Origin: Ficedula albicollis | Taxonomy: Eukaryota; Chordata; Aves; Passeriformes; Muscicapidae | DNA: 64,000 bases | Assembly (NCBI RefSeq): GCF_000247815.1 | Contig: NC_021677.1 | Coordinates: 57,541,769-57,605,768 of the forward strand | Reading direction: 5' to 3' | In this document: positions 10,854 to 23,350 of the stretch, piece by piece | Numbering within the stretch: the first letter of the stretch is position 1 | Layout: each line of letters opens with the position of its first letter | Translations under genes and position numbers: made by a program | The notes under the pieces: model-generated | Database searches by the model: none | What the model saw: only the letters and a program-made list of their open reading frames with translations | Told to the model about the DNA's origin: nothing

Positions 10854-13334
10854 TGCTTGCTCCTGAGTTCTTCAACAACAGATGTTAAATCATATTATAT
10901 AAAACTGTTTCTGTGGCTATTTAATGTCTCAGACAATGTTTTAAATGTGTAGTACAGGCGTGTGGCTTGCATAGTTTGTTACCTTCCCAATTATATTCCC
11001 TGGCACATTTTAAAAGCTTTTGTATTCCATGCTGTATTTTGCTTTCTTCACAGAAAACTTAATGAAATGGCTCAATTTAGTAAAAGATTTTGTGTCACAT
11101 CTTAATGCCTGAAGGAATTACTTCTTGATGAAACAGAAAATAAGTAGTTTTGCACTATCACATCACTGGTTTAGAACAAGCTCATAAAGAAGCAGCTGAT
11201 AGAGCCATCTTTTTCATAGCAGATATGAATGTATTCAACCAAACAGCAGCTAATTTGTATGAGTATGAGAACTGTTAAACTGGCATTATTGCCTGTATGA
11301 AAATACCCAAGAATTTTGCAAGCAGCTTCATTCTTTCCTCCTAAGTGCACCTGGAAGACTGGGAAGATCTTTGGTGGGTTGGAGAAATTGATGGATGTAA
11401 TTATACCAATGGTGCTTAAAATCCCAAACCCTGACTTGAAAGAAACTGGTATCACATGCCAAGTGGAGATGCTGAAACCCAAAAATGAGCACTGCCTTCA
11501 GAGACTGTAGTTATGGAGGAACAGACTGATATGAGGAGATTTTAACAAAACCTTTTAGAGGTTTGCCTAGGTCCTTTCAGAAGCATTTCTCTCTGCAGAG
11601 GGGTTTATGCTTGGACATCTGCCCTGGAGAGCTTTGTTTTATTACTCCACCAAATACCATTGAGTGGTGGGAAACCAGCCCTGTACTTGTAAAGTGGGTG
11701 AGACTTCATGCTTGTTCTGCTTTGGCAGACTCCAACCTGTGCTCCTGGCTGTGCACACACTCACCTCCAGCTTCCCAGGACCACTGCAGCAAATGATGTT
11801 GGTGTTTTGGCTGTACTTACACATGTGCACTAAACTGAAACCAGAACCAGAATATTTAAGAATTGCTGTGTTACAGATTAGCTGGCAAAGGATTTAAGAA
11901 GGGTTGGGTTATTTTTTTTTTCCCTTGAGGATGGCTAGGTAATTAGTTCAGAACAAGTCCTGAACATCAGGTTTAGAGGATTATCCTGGAGTTCAGAAAC
12001 AGTTTCTGAGGTACAGAACATACTCTAGTGTATGGTTACAGCTGTGCTGAAGATCCCTGAATCATCTCTGGAATTGAATCCTTTTCAACCACAAGTATCG
12101 AGTTTCCACACGATGTTTCACAAACTGCTAATACCCTTCAGCCACAACTGTGAATCCATTGTTGGTTTGGGTTTGCCTGTTGGTGATAAGTAAGATGATT
12201 CACTTGGTTTTTGTTACTGCTGGTTATTTAAAAGTGCAGCTTCAATTGGAGAATCACAGCTCTCTACACATTTTTTTGTTACTTGTGTTAAATTCACGTT
12301 GCCCCCAACATCCTTATCTGTTGCTTTCCAGATTGCATTGTGCTATTTTGAGATGAGTGGGCAGTGAGTGTCAGGGTTATGATGCACCTGGGTAGTGTGC
12401 CCTCTCAAGAGTTGTTATCCCAGGTCACTGGTTTTTGCCTATTTTGTGAGTGGACCAAGAGCTTCAGATTGAATTCACTATAAAGCCCTCGTGGGCCTGA
12501 ATTGCTTCAGTGCCAAATTGGGGGTGGGGGAACTGAAGGATGATTCTGAGACCTATTTCATTGCAGGTACAGTGTATAACTTGCTTTTTAGCTGTTTACC
12601 CACTCTTTTCCTGGTATCTTGACACATTCAATGGAGTAAAGTCGTTGGGTCTGTCTCATACTTGATTTCTTGAAGACAGGTTTGTGTGCACGTAGAGCAA
12701 TGCAGAGAGGGAGCTTGTGGTTGCCTCCACTTGCTTTCAAGTGTCTGCTGAGTGAAATTCCAGTGTGCTCTGCCAGCTGCCTCTGAATTAAAGCAGCAGA
12801 GGTTGGAGTTCTGGGACTGAAGAGTTTGCAGTATGCAACCTGTGCCTTGTTATCTTGTTTCTGGATTAGATGGATATTGATTTGTTCTGTATCAGTCACA
12901 CTGAAGCCATGATTTTCCCTGGGAAGCTGATTTCTCCCTTTTATGTGCATAACAGAAATAGCAGTGGAAGGGAAAAAATGTGTGTCTGTATCTTAAAATT
13001 CTGCAAAGGCACAGCAGCTGTCACGAGACTGAGGCTTGTGTTGCCTCTGAAAATACTCAATTTTGTTGTTTCTCTTTTTCTTTTGTGTTGACTTAATTTT
13101 AGGTTAATACCCATAAAATAAATATAGATAGAATCCACATGTGAACAAGTAATTAGCACTGCTTGCTTCTGTAAGCTGCAGACACTGTTTCATAGACCAC
13201 AGAGCACAGGTAGGATCTATGTGTGATCACATAAATAATAATAGACTCAAAATCAGGTTAACTTGTTCAACAATAGTAAGTCTCTTAGGTTAATTTTGAC
13301 ATCTCCAAGTTGGCTTCAGCATTGGTAAGAAACT
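10854..13334. other. Intergenic DNA after WDR89; no gene seen
   Basis: The stretch contains only short open frames without recognisable motifs. Its first few hundred bases may be additional WDR89 3' UTR. I see no named transposon. Confidence 0.5.
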
Positions 13335-14436
13335 CTGAATCACGGAATCACAGAATGGTTTGGGTTGGAAGGGATCTTTAAAGGCCATTTAGTCCAACCC
13401 CCCTGCAAGGAGAAGGGACATCTTCTTCAATTCAACCAGGTCGCTCAGAGCCCCATCCAACTGACCTTGAATGTTTCCAGGGATGGGGCATCCACCACCT
13501 CTCTGGGCAACCTGTGCCAGTGTTTTACCACCCTCATTGTAAAAAATGTCTTCCTTATATATAATCTGAATATACCTTCTCAGTTCAAAACTGTTACCCC
13601 TGTTCCATCCCATCAGGGTCTGCTAAAACGTTTGTCCCCATCTTTTCCATAGGCTCCCTTCAGGATGGAAGGACTGCAGTAAGGTCTGTCCAGAGCCTTC
13701 TCTTCTCCAGGCTGCACACTCCCAGCTCTCAGCCTGTGTTCAGAGCAGAGGTGCTCCAGCCCTCCGAGCATCTCTGTGGCCCCCTTTGAACCATCTCCTG
13801 TGCTGGGATCCAGAGCTGGATGCAGCACTGCAGGTGGGCTCTCAGCAGAGGGGCAGGATGCCCTCCCTGGCCCTGCTGCCCACGCTGCTGGGGATGCAGC
13901 CCAGGATGGGCTTTGCTTTCTGGGCTGCAAGCACACGCTGCCAGCCCCTGGCCAGCCTCTCCAGCAGCAGCACTGAGTCCTTCTTGGCAGGGCTGCTCTA
14001 GATCCCTTCATCCCCAGCCTGGATTGGTACCAAGGGCTGCCCTGACCCAGCTGCAGCACCAGCACTTGGTCTTGTTCAGCCTCATGAGATTCCTGTGGTC
14101 CCCCTTCTTGAGCTTGTGCAGGTCCCTCTGGATGGCATCTCATCCTTCAGGAGTGCCAGCAGCACCACTGGGCCTGGTATCATCTGCTGATCTGCTGAGG
14201 CTGCACTCAATCCCACTGTCTGTGCCATGAATTAAACAGGGCTGGTCCCAGTACAGACCCGTGAGGGACCCCCTGACCTCCATCTGGACACTGAGCTGTT
14301 GACCATTACCCTCTGGATGTGACCATCCAAGCAATTCCTCATCCACCCACGAGCCCATCACCAAGTCCATCTCTCTCCAATTCAGAAGGATGCAGCAGGG
14401 GACTGTGTCAAAGGCCGTGCAGGAGTCCAGACCTGA
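13335..14436 (-). mobile_element. CR1 LINE fragment, 5'-truncated, about 1.1 kb, minus strand
   Basis: The left end reads GAATCACAGAATGGTTTGGG followed by TTGGAAGGGATC and a TAGTCCAACCCCC block. This is the reverse complement of an avian CR1 3' end. To the right come further CR1 blocks in the expected inverted order: the GGGATGGGGCATCCACCACC segment, a TCCAGGCTGCACACTCCCAG segment and a TGTCAAAGGCCGTGCAGGAG segment. It is the longest CR1 copy in the window. Stops on the minus strand and several indels show that it cannot encode a working reverse transcriptase. Confidence 0.93.
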
Positions 14437-15214
14437 CCTTTATAAAAGTTACGTAATTGGAGTTATGTGCAAGTAGCTTTTGGAAATCATCACTGTGTGA
14501 ATTGTTTAACCCCAGGGGAAGCTTTAATTCCGGAAGCAGTATCAGGTTTGTTCCAGTAAATGAAAATAGAAATCCAGATAGACTACTTAAATGCAAAAAA
14601 CAATATCTGTCTTTATTCAGAGTTTATAGTAAACCTGTTGTATGATGTATCTGAGCAGCAGGAGATTATCCTGCTGTAAACACATGAAAATTAACTTACT
14701 TGCATTTGGCACATCCTGAAATTTACTCTTTGTTTCTTTTTCTTTTCTCTGTAATTAAAGTGCAGTACTTGCATGCTCAGTTTTTCAATTAAAAGACGTT
14801 CAGGATGACATCCCATAGTCTGTGGATAACTTCATCAATTACTTGAGTGTAGGATTTTACCCACACCTTTGGGTTGAGGTGGAAATTATTTGACAAATCT
14901 AGAGTTGTGAATTCATTTCTGGGTGGAATTTATTTAGCCACTTGCCGGCCATAAGCTGTTCTGTGGCCAGATTGTATATGGCACATGTTCTGTGTATTCA
15001 AACTGCATATCTGCATTCAAATATCCCTCAGCAGAGAAGCTGATAGAGTAAAAGGTTTCAAAGACATGAAATGCTGTTCCAAATGACAGCTTTCTCTGGG
15101 CTCCTGCCGTGCTGTGGCTCTGTGGGTCAGAGTGTTGTGTGAAGCAATGCATTTTGTCATGGGAAGTGCTGATTTGGCCCCTGCACACTCCTAGGGCTGC
15201 ATCTTGTGTTTTAC
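14437..15214. other. Intergenic DNA between two CR1 copies
   Basis: AT-rich single-copy-looking sequence with no gene or named repeat visible. Confidence 0.45.
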
Positions 15215-15525
15215 AGGATCCTGGGCTGGTTGGGGTTGGAAGGGACCTCTGGGGATCATCTGGTCCAACTCCCTGCTGGAGCAGGTTCACCTAGAGCAGG
15301 TTGCACAGGATTGTGTTCAGGCAGGGTTTGAATATCTGCAGGGAAAGAGACTCCACCACTCGGCAGCCTGGGCAGTGCTCTGCCACCCTCACAACAAACA
15401 AGTTTTTCCTCATATTCAGGTAGAATGTCCTGTGCATCAAATTCTGCCAATTGCCCCTTGTCCTGTCACTGAAAAGAACCTGGTCCCATCCTCTTGGCAC
15501 TCACCCTTAGGTATTTGTGTTTTGG
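15215..15525 (-). mobile_element. CR1 LINE 3' fragment, minus strand
   Basis: The sequence begins TTGGGGTTGGAAGGGACCTC followed by ATCTGGTCCAACTCCCTGCT. It continues with the CACCTAGAGCAGGTTGCACA, CAGGGAAAGAGACTCCACC and CCTTGTCCTGTCACTGAAAA blocks of a CR1 3' untranslated region read in reverse. It belongs to a different subfamily from the 13.3-kb copy. The right end is approximate. Confidence 0.92.
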
Positions 15526-17994
15526 GGAGAGACTCCCTTCTTTCAGGAGGGCATTGGGTATGGATACAGTTAATTGCAGTGTCAATTCATTAACAAAGCT
15601 TTTGTACTCCTGAAGGAATTTGCCCATCTCCTAAAGCTTGTCTGCATTTTCCATGGTTAATTTGGAGTTATTTTTCTCCACTCCTTCAAAATGGTCTTCT
15701 CTTGTTTGGCTTCTTGCTCTCTCTTTGGACAGTGACAAGTTTTGTTGGCACCTGTTTTTCTGAGGAGATGAGTCCCGTTCCTTTCCTCTGGGAGCTCTGC
15801 TGCCCTGTGCATGGGCTGCTGGACTCTGCACTTGCACATCACCCAGATGGAGGGTGGGAAGCAGAGGGAGGGAAGAAAAAGGGGAGGTTGGTCCCAGCTG
15901 AGGCTCCGACAGGGCATCTCTCCAGGGAAACTCTTGATAAGGAGCTGGACCCTCTACCTTCTGAAATACATGTAAGAGCTTACTCTTGAGCTTGGTGTAA
16001 GCAGGATAGGACCTCAAATAAATTATGCAAGACATAAACACCCTTTAAGCATAAAAGCCAGTTCCTGTTTGTCTGTGAGATGAGGTTTGTCTGTGAGATT
16101 GTCTGTGTGATTTGGCAGTGAAGTGTGTGAGAGGGACCCAACAGTGAAGGTGTTCACAGCCAGGGCTGGGTGTTCTTCACTTGCAGGAGCAGTGAGCAGA
16201 GCCACTGCTTGAGCCACTCTTGCTCTCCCTGCTCTGCAGGAACCAATGGATTTGGGGATCCCAAATACTATGAAAAAAGGAGGGCAGGAGTTGGTGTGAA
16301 CATACAGCTCCCTGGTTCCTTATCAGAGCTATTTGCTGATAATCTGTCAATCAATTCTGAGGATCTTTGATAACTTCTTGGTTTTTGTTTCCTTTTTCTG
16401 CACCAGTTTGTGACCTGGCACAGATATGTTGGCTAAGGGGAGAGGGGTTACCTGCAGTTACTGCCACTGCAGGTGTGGCCCCAGTTCCTGGCAGGGTGTT
16501 CTATTCTGTCCTGCTGGGATTTCTACATGTGTGATTCTTCCAGCCTTCCTCCTTGTGCCTTTGGATACTTTGATATCTGTATTTTGAGAGTTATCTACTT
16601 TACTGGAAATAGAATGTCAGCAAATACTATTCTGTATACTCTTCCTGCAATGTTGGCACCAGTATTTTAAGGGACTAGATTACATTTTCAATAGCAATTT
16701 CAGTCTTACTCTCTTGTACTCTGACTAAAGATTTGATGGAGCTCCAATCCCATAAAGGTGGTACTTGAGCAGCCTGGGGCTGCAGGAACTCAGAACTGGC
16801 AGTGAGTGGTGCTGGGAGGAGTTCAGGAGAGCTCTCAGTGCTGATTTAAAATGATAATTTGGAGAATTGTCCTAAAAGTGGGGAAAAGAAAGGTCCAATA
16901 ACTCAAAATACACAGTAGGGCACTGAAGGACTGTTGCATCCCAGGTAATATATTTGGTATTAGTCATTTGGAGAGTATGTTAGATAAAAGCTGAAGCAGT
17001 TTTAGAGAGTCCAGTTTTCTGGATGATTTTAATACAGGAATTCTGGATTTTTAAAGGAATTGAATACCTGCAAGTACAATGTATGCCGGCCCTCACTACT
17101 TCAGGTCCAAATCAAGAAATACTGAATACACACATAGCAGGCCAAACAGCTGGAAGTGGCTCCCTTAACTTTTACAGGGACTTCTGGAGAGCAATGCCCA
17201 TGGGCCAAGCACAATTATTCTGATTTATGTCTTTGATTTCCGTAATGCAGATACATGAAAAATGAAGGCAGAAAGACAGACTGATATGTCTTGGAAAAAC
17301 TGAGGCTGACACACTTTTCTGTTGGGAACTCTGACTGGTACATGGAGATCTCAAAGGTTCCTTTAAAAATTTTCACTCAGGCATATAGAGAATGCAGAAT
17401 GCAGTGTTTCCTAACAGTATTTTGGGCATCATTTGAAGGAAGGCTCAGGGCTCACTCTAGGAATGATCTGGGTGAACTGTCTCAGTTTAGGATTGATAAA
17501 TGAGGGATCAGGACAAATAGGGAGATGTTCTTTGGATCAATTAGGATGGTGGTTGTGCTTCACACCTCAAAAACCAAAGACTGGCTGAGACCACCACTGG
17601 ACAACCTAGTGTTTATTGGAAAGGAATAAGCACTTTAGAAAACAATCTTGTTTTGATAAATGAAGACACATAATGCTGTGTGGGTCAGGAGGATACCTTG
17701 AGATAGCAACCCATCAACATGGCAGTAATAAAGCTCTTGTGTAGCTATCTAGATGTGGTATTAAGCCACAGGTAGATTAAATCATTGTTGGAATTAATTC
17801 CTTTAGTTGGGTTGAATTTATGGAGTCCTAGCTGTTGCAAACAGAAGAAAGTATGAAGGCAATTCAGGAATGTAGTAATAGGAGCACACAGGCATCCCAC
17901 CACATGCCAGGGAATGAATAGTGGTGCTTTGTTAAAACATTTTGGCTAAAATAAGCCCAAATCCGTATTTATTCTTAATAGTGTTATTATTTTA
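15526..17994. other. Intergenic DNA; no gene seen
   Basis: No supported coding region. Short imperfect repeats of TTTGTCTGTGAGAT occur around 16065-16110. No named transposon is recognised. Confidence 0.45.
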
Positions 17995-18156
17995 ACATTT
18001 CTGTTGTGGTTTACTGCCAGGATGCCTAGACAGTGAGTGAGCTGTAACTGAGCTGCTCTGAGCGAGCTCAGGGCCACATTTCTGTTGTGGTTTACTGCCA
18101 GGATGCCTAGACAGTGAGTGAGCTGTAACTCAGCTGCTCTGAGCGTGCTCAGGGCC
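17995..18156. repeat. Tandem duplication of an 81-bp segment, possibly an LTR edge
   Basis: Two adjacent 81-bp copies (17995-18075 and 18076-18156) differ at about two positions. Each contains TGTTGTGGTTTACTGCCAGG followed by a GTGAGTGAGCTG stretch. On the reverse strand this resembles the terminal bases of avian ERVL-type LTRs (a TTAAACCACAACA-like end preceded by GAGTGAGCGAGC). If so, this is a small duplicated LTR end on the minus strand. The duplication itself is certain; the LTR assignment is tentative. Confidence 0.75.
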
Positions 18157-19084
18157 GTGTGCAGGGGCTGAGAGCTGCTCTTCCCTCTCTTGTCCCACCT
18201 GCCAGCCAGGAGACTCCTGTCTCCCAGCTTTCACCTTGCTTTTGTTTCAGATGTTCTAAGCCAGCAGGTTTATTCTACTTCATAGAAGAATTTGGTCCCA
18301 TTTATTTTCTAAACTGTTAGAATGCTCCAGGACTGCATTTAAACGAGACATAGCTGAAGTATTTGTGGTTTCTTACAGGGATGTGTATTAGACCCATTTG
18401 CTGATTTATTATTAGACACATTTAATAGATTTACTAGCATGGCAAAATTAGCACGTGGAGAACTACCTATTTATGCATTAATACAGCAGTTTTAACTGCC
18501 TTGTCAATACTATTTAAATACACACACACACACAAAAAAATCCTGAGGCTTGATTATAGTTGACAATTTCTGTAGGTGGGGGTGTTTTTGGAGAGTTTTG
18601 TTGATGCAACAATTCCAAAAAGCTCCGTAGTATCTTGTAAATGAAGAGCCAGTGTTTTCCAGATGGCTCTGTAAATAAATTTGGTAGATGCAGGAATAAG
18701 TGAAGGTATTTCAAGAGCTCCAGGCGTGTTTTTGCACATAGTGCTACGGTGAGCTAATAGAGGAAATGAACTTCCTTTTGTTTGCAAAATACAAAACCCC
18801 TCCAGTTCTTAAGGCTTGTTCCACCCCGGCGGGCGAGTTCAGCCCCGGCGCAGCTTTTCCGTGGGGATCCTGGGCTTCCACCTGTGCCACTGCCAGGAGC
18901 TCATGTGGGTGCAAACCAGAACACCATGCTGGGTCACAACCCAAGTCTGGGAGAATAAATCCTGCACGTGTGGCTGGCCCAGAGGAGCAAGAGCTGAGAG
19001 CAGTTGCTGCTGTGTTCGTGTCTTCCCATTCTTTTCCCTATTTTTTTTAAAGATGCTTTAACTTCCTGTGCAGCCTGGTATCAT
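18157..19084. other. Intergenic DNA with a (CA)7 tract and a small CpG-rich patch
   Basis: A (CA)7 run followed by poly-A lies at 18521-18540. A brief CpG-rich patch (CCCCGGCGGGCGAG and following) is at about 18826-18865. No coding or RNA gene can be supported. Confidence 0.5.
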
Positions 19085-19692
19085 CTTACTACAAAAATAC
19101 TTGAGTCAGCAGAATCCAGGTAGCCAAGAAGGCCAATGGCACCTGGTCTTTGTCAGGGCAGTGATTGTCCCCCTGTGCTGGGCACTGGTGAGGTCACAGC
19201 TCAAACCTTGTGTCCAGTTCTGGCCCCTCACTGCAAGAAAGACATTGAGGGACTGGAGTGAGTCTGGAGAAGGGAACAGAGCTGAGGAAAGGTCTGGAGC
19301 ACAAGTCTGGTGAGGAGCAGCTGAGGGAGCTGGGGGTGTTTAACCTGGAGAAAAGGGGAAAGAGCACTCTCCACAGTCGTGACAGGAGGGTGGAACTAGG
19401 TGGGGATCAGGCTCTGCTCCCAGGGAACAAGGAATAGGATAAGAGGAAATGGCCTCAAACTGGACCAGGGGAGGGTTAGATTTGATGTAAAAAAAATCCT
19501 TCAGAGAAAAGGTTGTCAAGCATCAGAACAGGCAGTCCAGGGCAGTGGGGGAGTCACCAGCCCTGGAGGGATTTAAAAGGTGTGGGTGTGGCACTTGGGG
19601 CATGGTTTAGTGGTGGCCTTGGCAGTGCTGAGTTGATGGTTGGACTCAATGATCTTAGAGCTCTCTTCCAGCCATAATGATTCTGTGGTTGT
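19085..19692 (+). mobile_element. CR1 LINE 3' fragment, about 0.6 kb, plus strand
   Basis: It runs in sense orientation through CCCTGTGCTGGGCACTGGTG, GTGTCCAGTTCTGGCCCCTC, GGAGCAGCTGAGGGAGCTGG, GGGAGTCACCAGCCCTGGAG and GTTGGACTCAATGATCTTAG, and ends in CCAGCCATAATGATTCTGTG. This is the classic order of an avian CR1 from late ORF2 to the 3' tail. It is 5'-truncated, with no intact frame. Confidence 0.94.
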
Positions 19693-19698
19693 TCTGGG

Positions 19699-19840
19699 AT
19701 CTCTAAGAACCTCCTGTTCCCTGCCTTGATTTTCTTGATCTCAATTTCTGTTCTTTAGCAAAGGTGAATATCTCTAAGAACCTCCTGTTCCCTGCCTTGA
19801 TCTTCTTCATCTCAATTTCTGTTCTTTAGCAAAGGTGAAC
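19699..19840. repeat. Tandem duplication of a 71-bp segment
   Basis: Two adjacent copies begin ATCTCTAAGAACCTCCTGTT at 19699 and 19770. They share the whole 71-bp unit apart from two or three substitutions (for example TTTTCTTGATC versus TCTTCTTCATC). The pair starts just after the CR1 tail. Confidence 0.92.
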
Positions 19841-20882
19841 GTGACAATTACCAGGAAAATCCCAACTCCTTGTCTCACTACACAAGCACTAGGACAGCAC
19901 CAAGAAACAGGAAACATGCTGTTTTAAAAGAAGTATTTTTAATCCCAAAATGCAGGAATGTTACTAAGGGCACTCTTTTGCTTCCTGACATTTTGGGCCA
20001 TGGGGTTCATGCAGAATATTGGAAGAGGAGTGGGAAATGCAGGGCACTGTGCCCACCTGCCCTGCTACCTGTTGGAATGTACAGAGGGATCAGGTGTGAG
20101 CACCCCTGCACCCTGAGAGGCACTTTGCTCCACTTTTTGGAGCTTATGAATGCAAACAGCTATCAGAAAGGTTTTAATATGGTTGATATTAAAGCAACTA
20201 TGTTAAGTGGAATAGTCTAAATATATACTTGGAATAATAAACTACTGCTAATCTCCTGGAAGAAAAAGGTCCTCTGTCACTCAAAGATTATTTTTCCCAG
20301 ATTTTAGACAGGATTTAAGCTGGGCTCCCCCCCACCACTCTCCACTATCTCCAGTATAACAAAAATAAACTGGCTCATTTTTAAAGTTATCTTACATAGT
20401 TATTCTCAAGCAATGAAATTAAAACCCCTAAACTTTAGAACCAAATTGGAATCTAGGTCTCGAAAAGCACAGATTTTTTAATATAAAAAATACACATTTT
20501 GTTCCATCAGGAGGGTTTAATTACTATATATTTCATGAGCAGAATGGTCTTGAAACCTGCTGATAAATACTGTATCAGCTTTTAGAAAATGGTACAAAGC
20601 AGCATCTCTCTTTAGCTTCCTTAGGAAAACCTTCTCTGAGTGCCACTAACTTTTTTTCTGACATGTTCCCAGCTGTTCATGGTGTTCTCTGTGACCAGCA
20701 GGGCCCAAGGTTTTCCTGCATGGATAAACAGCTCTGCACATGCTGCATGTGGTGTTTTGTGGATAAACAGTGGATTGTCCTGCCACAGAGCTTGTCCTTC
20801 GAGTCTCTCAAAAAGGGAGTGGATGTTGTATTTTTCATTTTAGAGAGGGAAAGTGAGGCAAAAACCTCCCCAGCTGCATGTA
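19841..20882. other. Intergenic DNA; no gene seen
   Basis: No supported gene or named repeat. Short open frames only. Confidence 0.4.
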
Positions 20883-21160
20883 AGAAATCTGTGCCAGATC
20901 AGAATTAAGAGCTCCTGCCTCTCTTCCAATCCTCTGCTCCACAAGGCTGCTGCAGCTGCTGTGGCCTCTTGTGGAGTTCATAATCTCATCACCAGGGGTA
21001 ATTTAGTTTGTTCAAAGATTTGAAGCTTGGACTCTGGAACCCCAGAGGACAGAGTGACAAGGGGCACACAGCTGATGTACTGAGGGAATAAACCACTCAA
21101 GGAAGGGGAAAGAGATGAGAACAGCAGCAAGGTAAGTCACAGACACCAAACCAGAAACCC
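20883..21160 (+). repeat. Left arm of a large inverted duplication
   Basis: About 265-280 bp match the reverse complement of 22100-22387. Shared words include CTCCACAAGGCTGCTGCAGC, CCAGGGGTAATTTAGTTTGT and GCACACAGCTGATGTACTGA. Scattered substitutions and small indels show that the arms are not identical, so this is not a very recent event. The arms flank a spacer of about 0.94 kb. It could be two opposite copies of an unnamed interspersed repeat, a foldback element, or a true inverted duplication. Confidence 0.88.
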
Positions 21161-22099
21161 CCAACCTTTCCCCAGCCCCTTCCAATTTCTGTCAAGCTGT
21201 TGCAGACTAGGTGGCAGGGAGGTGGATGAACATTATGTTGAAGAATTCTTGAAAGAGAATAAAGCAATGCCTTGGTGGTTTCCTGAGAGCCCCTGGGGAG
21301 AGCGAGGAGGGGCAGCAGGGGAGAGAGCAGGAAAATGTTCATTTGGAAGTCAGACAAAGAGGTGATAAAACTCCTCCTAGATGTGTATCAGGCAGGAGCA
21401 AGACAGGTGCAACCCGTGTGGCCTGTCCTGTGCTCCATCAATGCTAAACTGCAAACTCAAGGGCTCCTGAAGGGATGGCAAGGGCTCTGAGGCCCCTGCT
21501 TCCCTGAAGCAGAAAGCCTCAGAGGGATTGTTTGGCTCCAAAATGTGCTGGAGCTGCAGCGAGGCTCCTGCTGGTGCGAGGCTGCAGGGCACTGACAGAT
21601 AATGATGAGCCTTCCAAAAACCCAAGTGTTTGGAGAGGAGGAAGAGTCAGGATTGCTGTGACTGAGATGTGCAAGAGGAGCTCGGTGCAGGGTTTGGGAA
21701 CCAGCTGAGCTGTCACCCATGGTGTTTTATGATGATGCCCTGCAACATGATCTCTGTTTACATTTTAATAGATCCATTTAGCAAACGCAGTGCTGGGATT
21801 GCTGCCAGCTCTGTTTTCCTTGCTAATGAGCACGAGGGGAAGGGAAACACAGGCAGGGAACCTCTTGTGCCAGTCCAGCAGGAGCTGACCCTGGGGATGG
21901 AGGCAGTGGGGCTGGAGTTTGTGCTTAGCCTAACTCCTCTCCCTGAGCAAGGACTTGTTCCAAGCTCTGCCCCCTGGAAAGTCCAGGCTGTGATCCTCTG
22001 CAGCCTCAAGATAAAGATGAATGGAAGCTTTTTACATGTGTGGCACTAAATCAATCTTTTGGTGTTTTCTTTTGTATGTTTTGTCTTTAAAGAGCTGGA

Positions 22100-22387
22100 T
22101 GGGATTTCTGTTTTGGTGGCTATGACTTGCCTTGCTGCTGTTCTCATCTCTTTCCTCTTCCTTGAGTGGTTTATTCCCTCAGTACATCAGCTGTGTGCCC
22201 CTTGTCTCTCTGTCCTCTGGTTCCAGAGTCCAAGCTTCAAATCTTTGAATGAACAAACTAAATTACCCCTGGTGATGAGATTATGAACTCCACAAGAGGC
22301 CACAGCAGCTGCAGCAGCCTTGTGGAGCAGAGGAATGGAAGAGAGGCAGGAGTTCTTGAATCTCATTAGTTCTGGCACAGATTTCTG
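22100..22387 (-). repeat. Right arm of the large inverted duplication
   Basis: Reverse-complement partner of 20883-21160. It reads CTTGCTGCTGTTCTCATCTC, ATCAGCTGTGTGCCCCTTG, ACAAACTAAATTACCCCTGG and GCAGCAGCCTTGTGGAGCAG. Homology fades at both ends, and I see no clear target-site duplication outside the arms. The spacer (21161-22099) contains no recognisable gene. Confidence 0.88.
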
Positions 22388-22814
22388 AGGGTGATATGAA
22401 GAGATGGTGTGAGATGAGAGACCTTGGGGCACGCAGGGGCTGTTGCCTTCTGTCCTCTGCTGCAGTGACCTGACTTGCCTGCTGCGTTCCTGTGTGGGTT
22501 GTAGAAGTTGTGGGAGCTCTAAACACCACACACACTTGGGATACAGCATGAAGTGTGTGCAGGAGCCCGTCTGTGCTTGGTGCCAATGTGCATTATGTAG
22601 GAAGAGAGATAAACCAAGTCTGTTTCATTTCACTTTAGTTTGAAAAACTCCTGGATCTCTGTGTTTGCTTACCAACACTTTAGCAGTGTTGTATTTACTG
22701 CCCTAAGGGCACTGACAATCCCTTTAAAATCATGGTTCTTTGAAACCAGGACAGGTCTGGGATGGCTGAGTGATCACAGCCTCCAGCATGGGAAGGCTGA
22801 AGATGTTTTTTGTG

Positions 22815-23350
22815 CTGTGCTGGCTCTGGCTGGGATGGAGTTAATGATGCCCAGAGCAGCTCTCACAGGGCTGTGCTGTGGATTGGTAGCTGGGAAGGTG
22901 TTGATAAATAACACATCAGTGTTGTGGCTGCTGCTGCCCAGCACTCCAGAGTATCAAGCTGCCTCTCCAGCATCCTCCCCTCACCAGGAGGCTGCAGGAC
23001 AAGGACTTGGGAGGGGGCACAGCCAAGACAGCTGACCAAAGGGATGTTTCAAACCATTTGATGCCTGGTCATCAATAAAAGCTGAGACTGGGGGAAGAGG
23101 GAGGGCATTCCAACCTTACAGCTGCTCCATGCTGAAGCACTTCCCAGGAAGTGGCTGGATCTTGCCTGCTGGTGGAAGTAGGGGATAAATACTTGGTTTT
23201 TCTTTGCTTCCATGCATGGCCTTTGCTTTTGCTTTATTTAACTGCCTTTATTGTGACCCATGAGGTTTTTTCCATCTTAATTCCCCTTGTCCCCATCCTG
23301 CTGAAGGTCAGGACTCACAGAGTGGCTTGGTGAGCACCTGGCTTCAGCCC
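22815..23350 (+). mobile_element. Degraded solo LTR of an avian ERVL-like endogenous retrovirus
   Basis: The order of segments matches the common avian ERVL-type LTR as I recall it: a GGGATGGAGTTAATGATGCC start region, GCTGACCAAAGGGATGTTTC, an AATAAAAGCTGAGACTGGGG poly(A)-signal segment (AATAAA at about 23075), a CCAGGAAGTGGCTGGAT segment, and TAACTGCCTTTATTGTGACC before CATGAGGTTTTTTCCATCTT. No internal retroviral gene lies on either side, so it is a recombined solo LTR or a truncated end. The exact boundaries are blurred. Confidence 0.8.

Noticed and set aside
13613..14230. Open frames of 130-176 codons on both strands
   Set aside because: They lie entirely inside the inverted CR1 copy and do not correspond to an intact CR1 frame.
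15204..15593. 129-codon plus-strand frame
   Set aside because: It is the antisense of a CR1 3' untranslated region.
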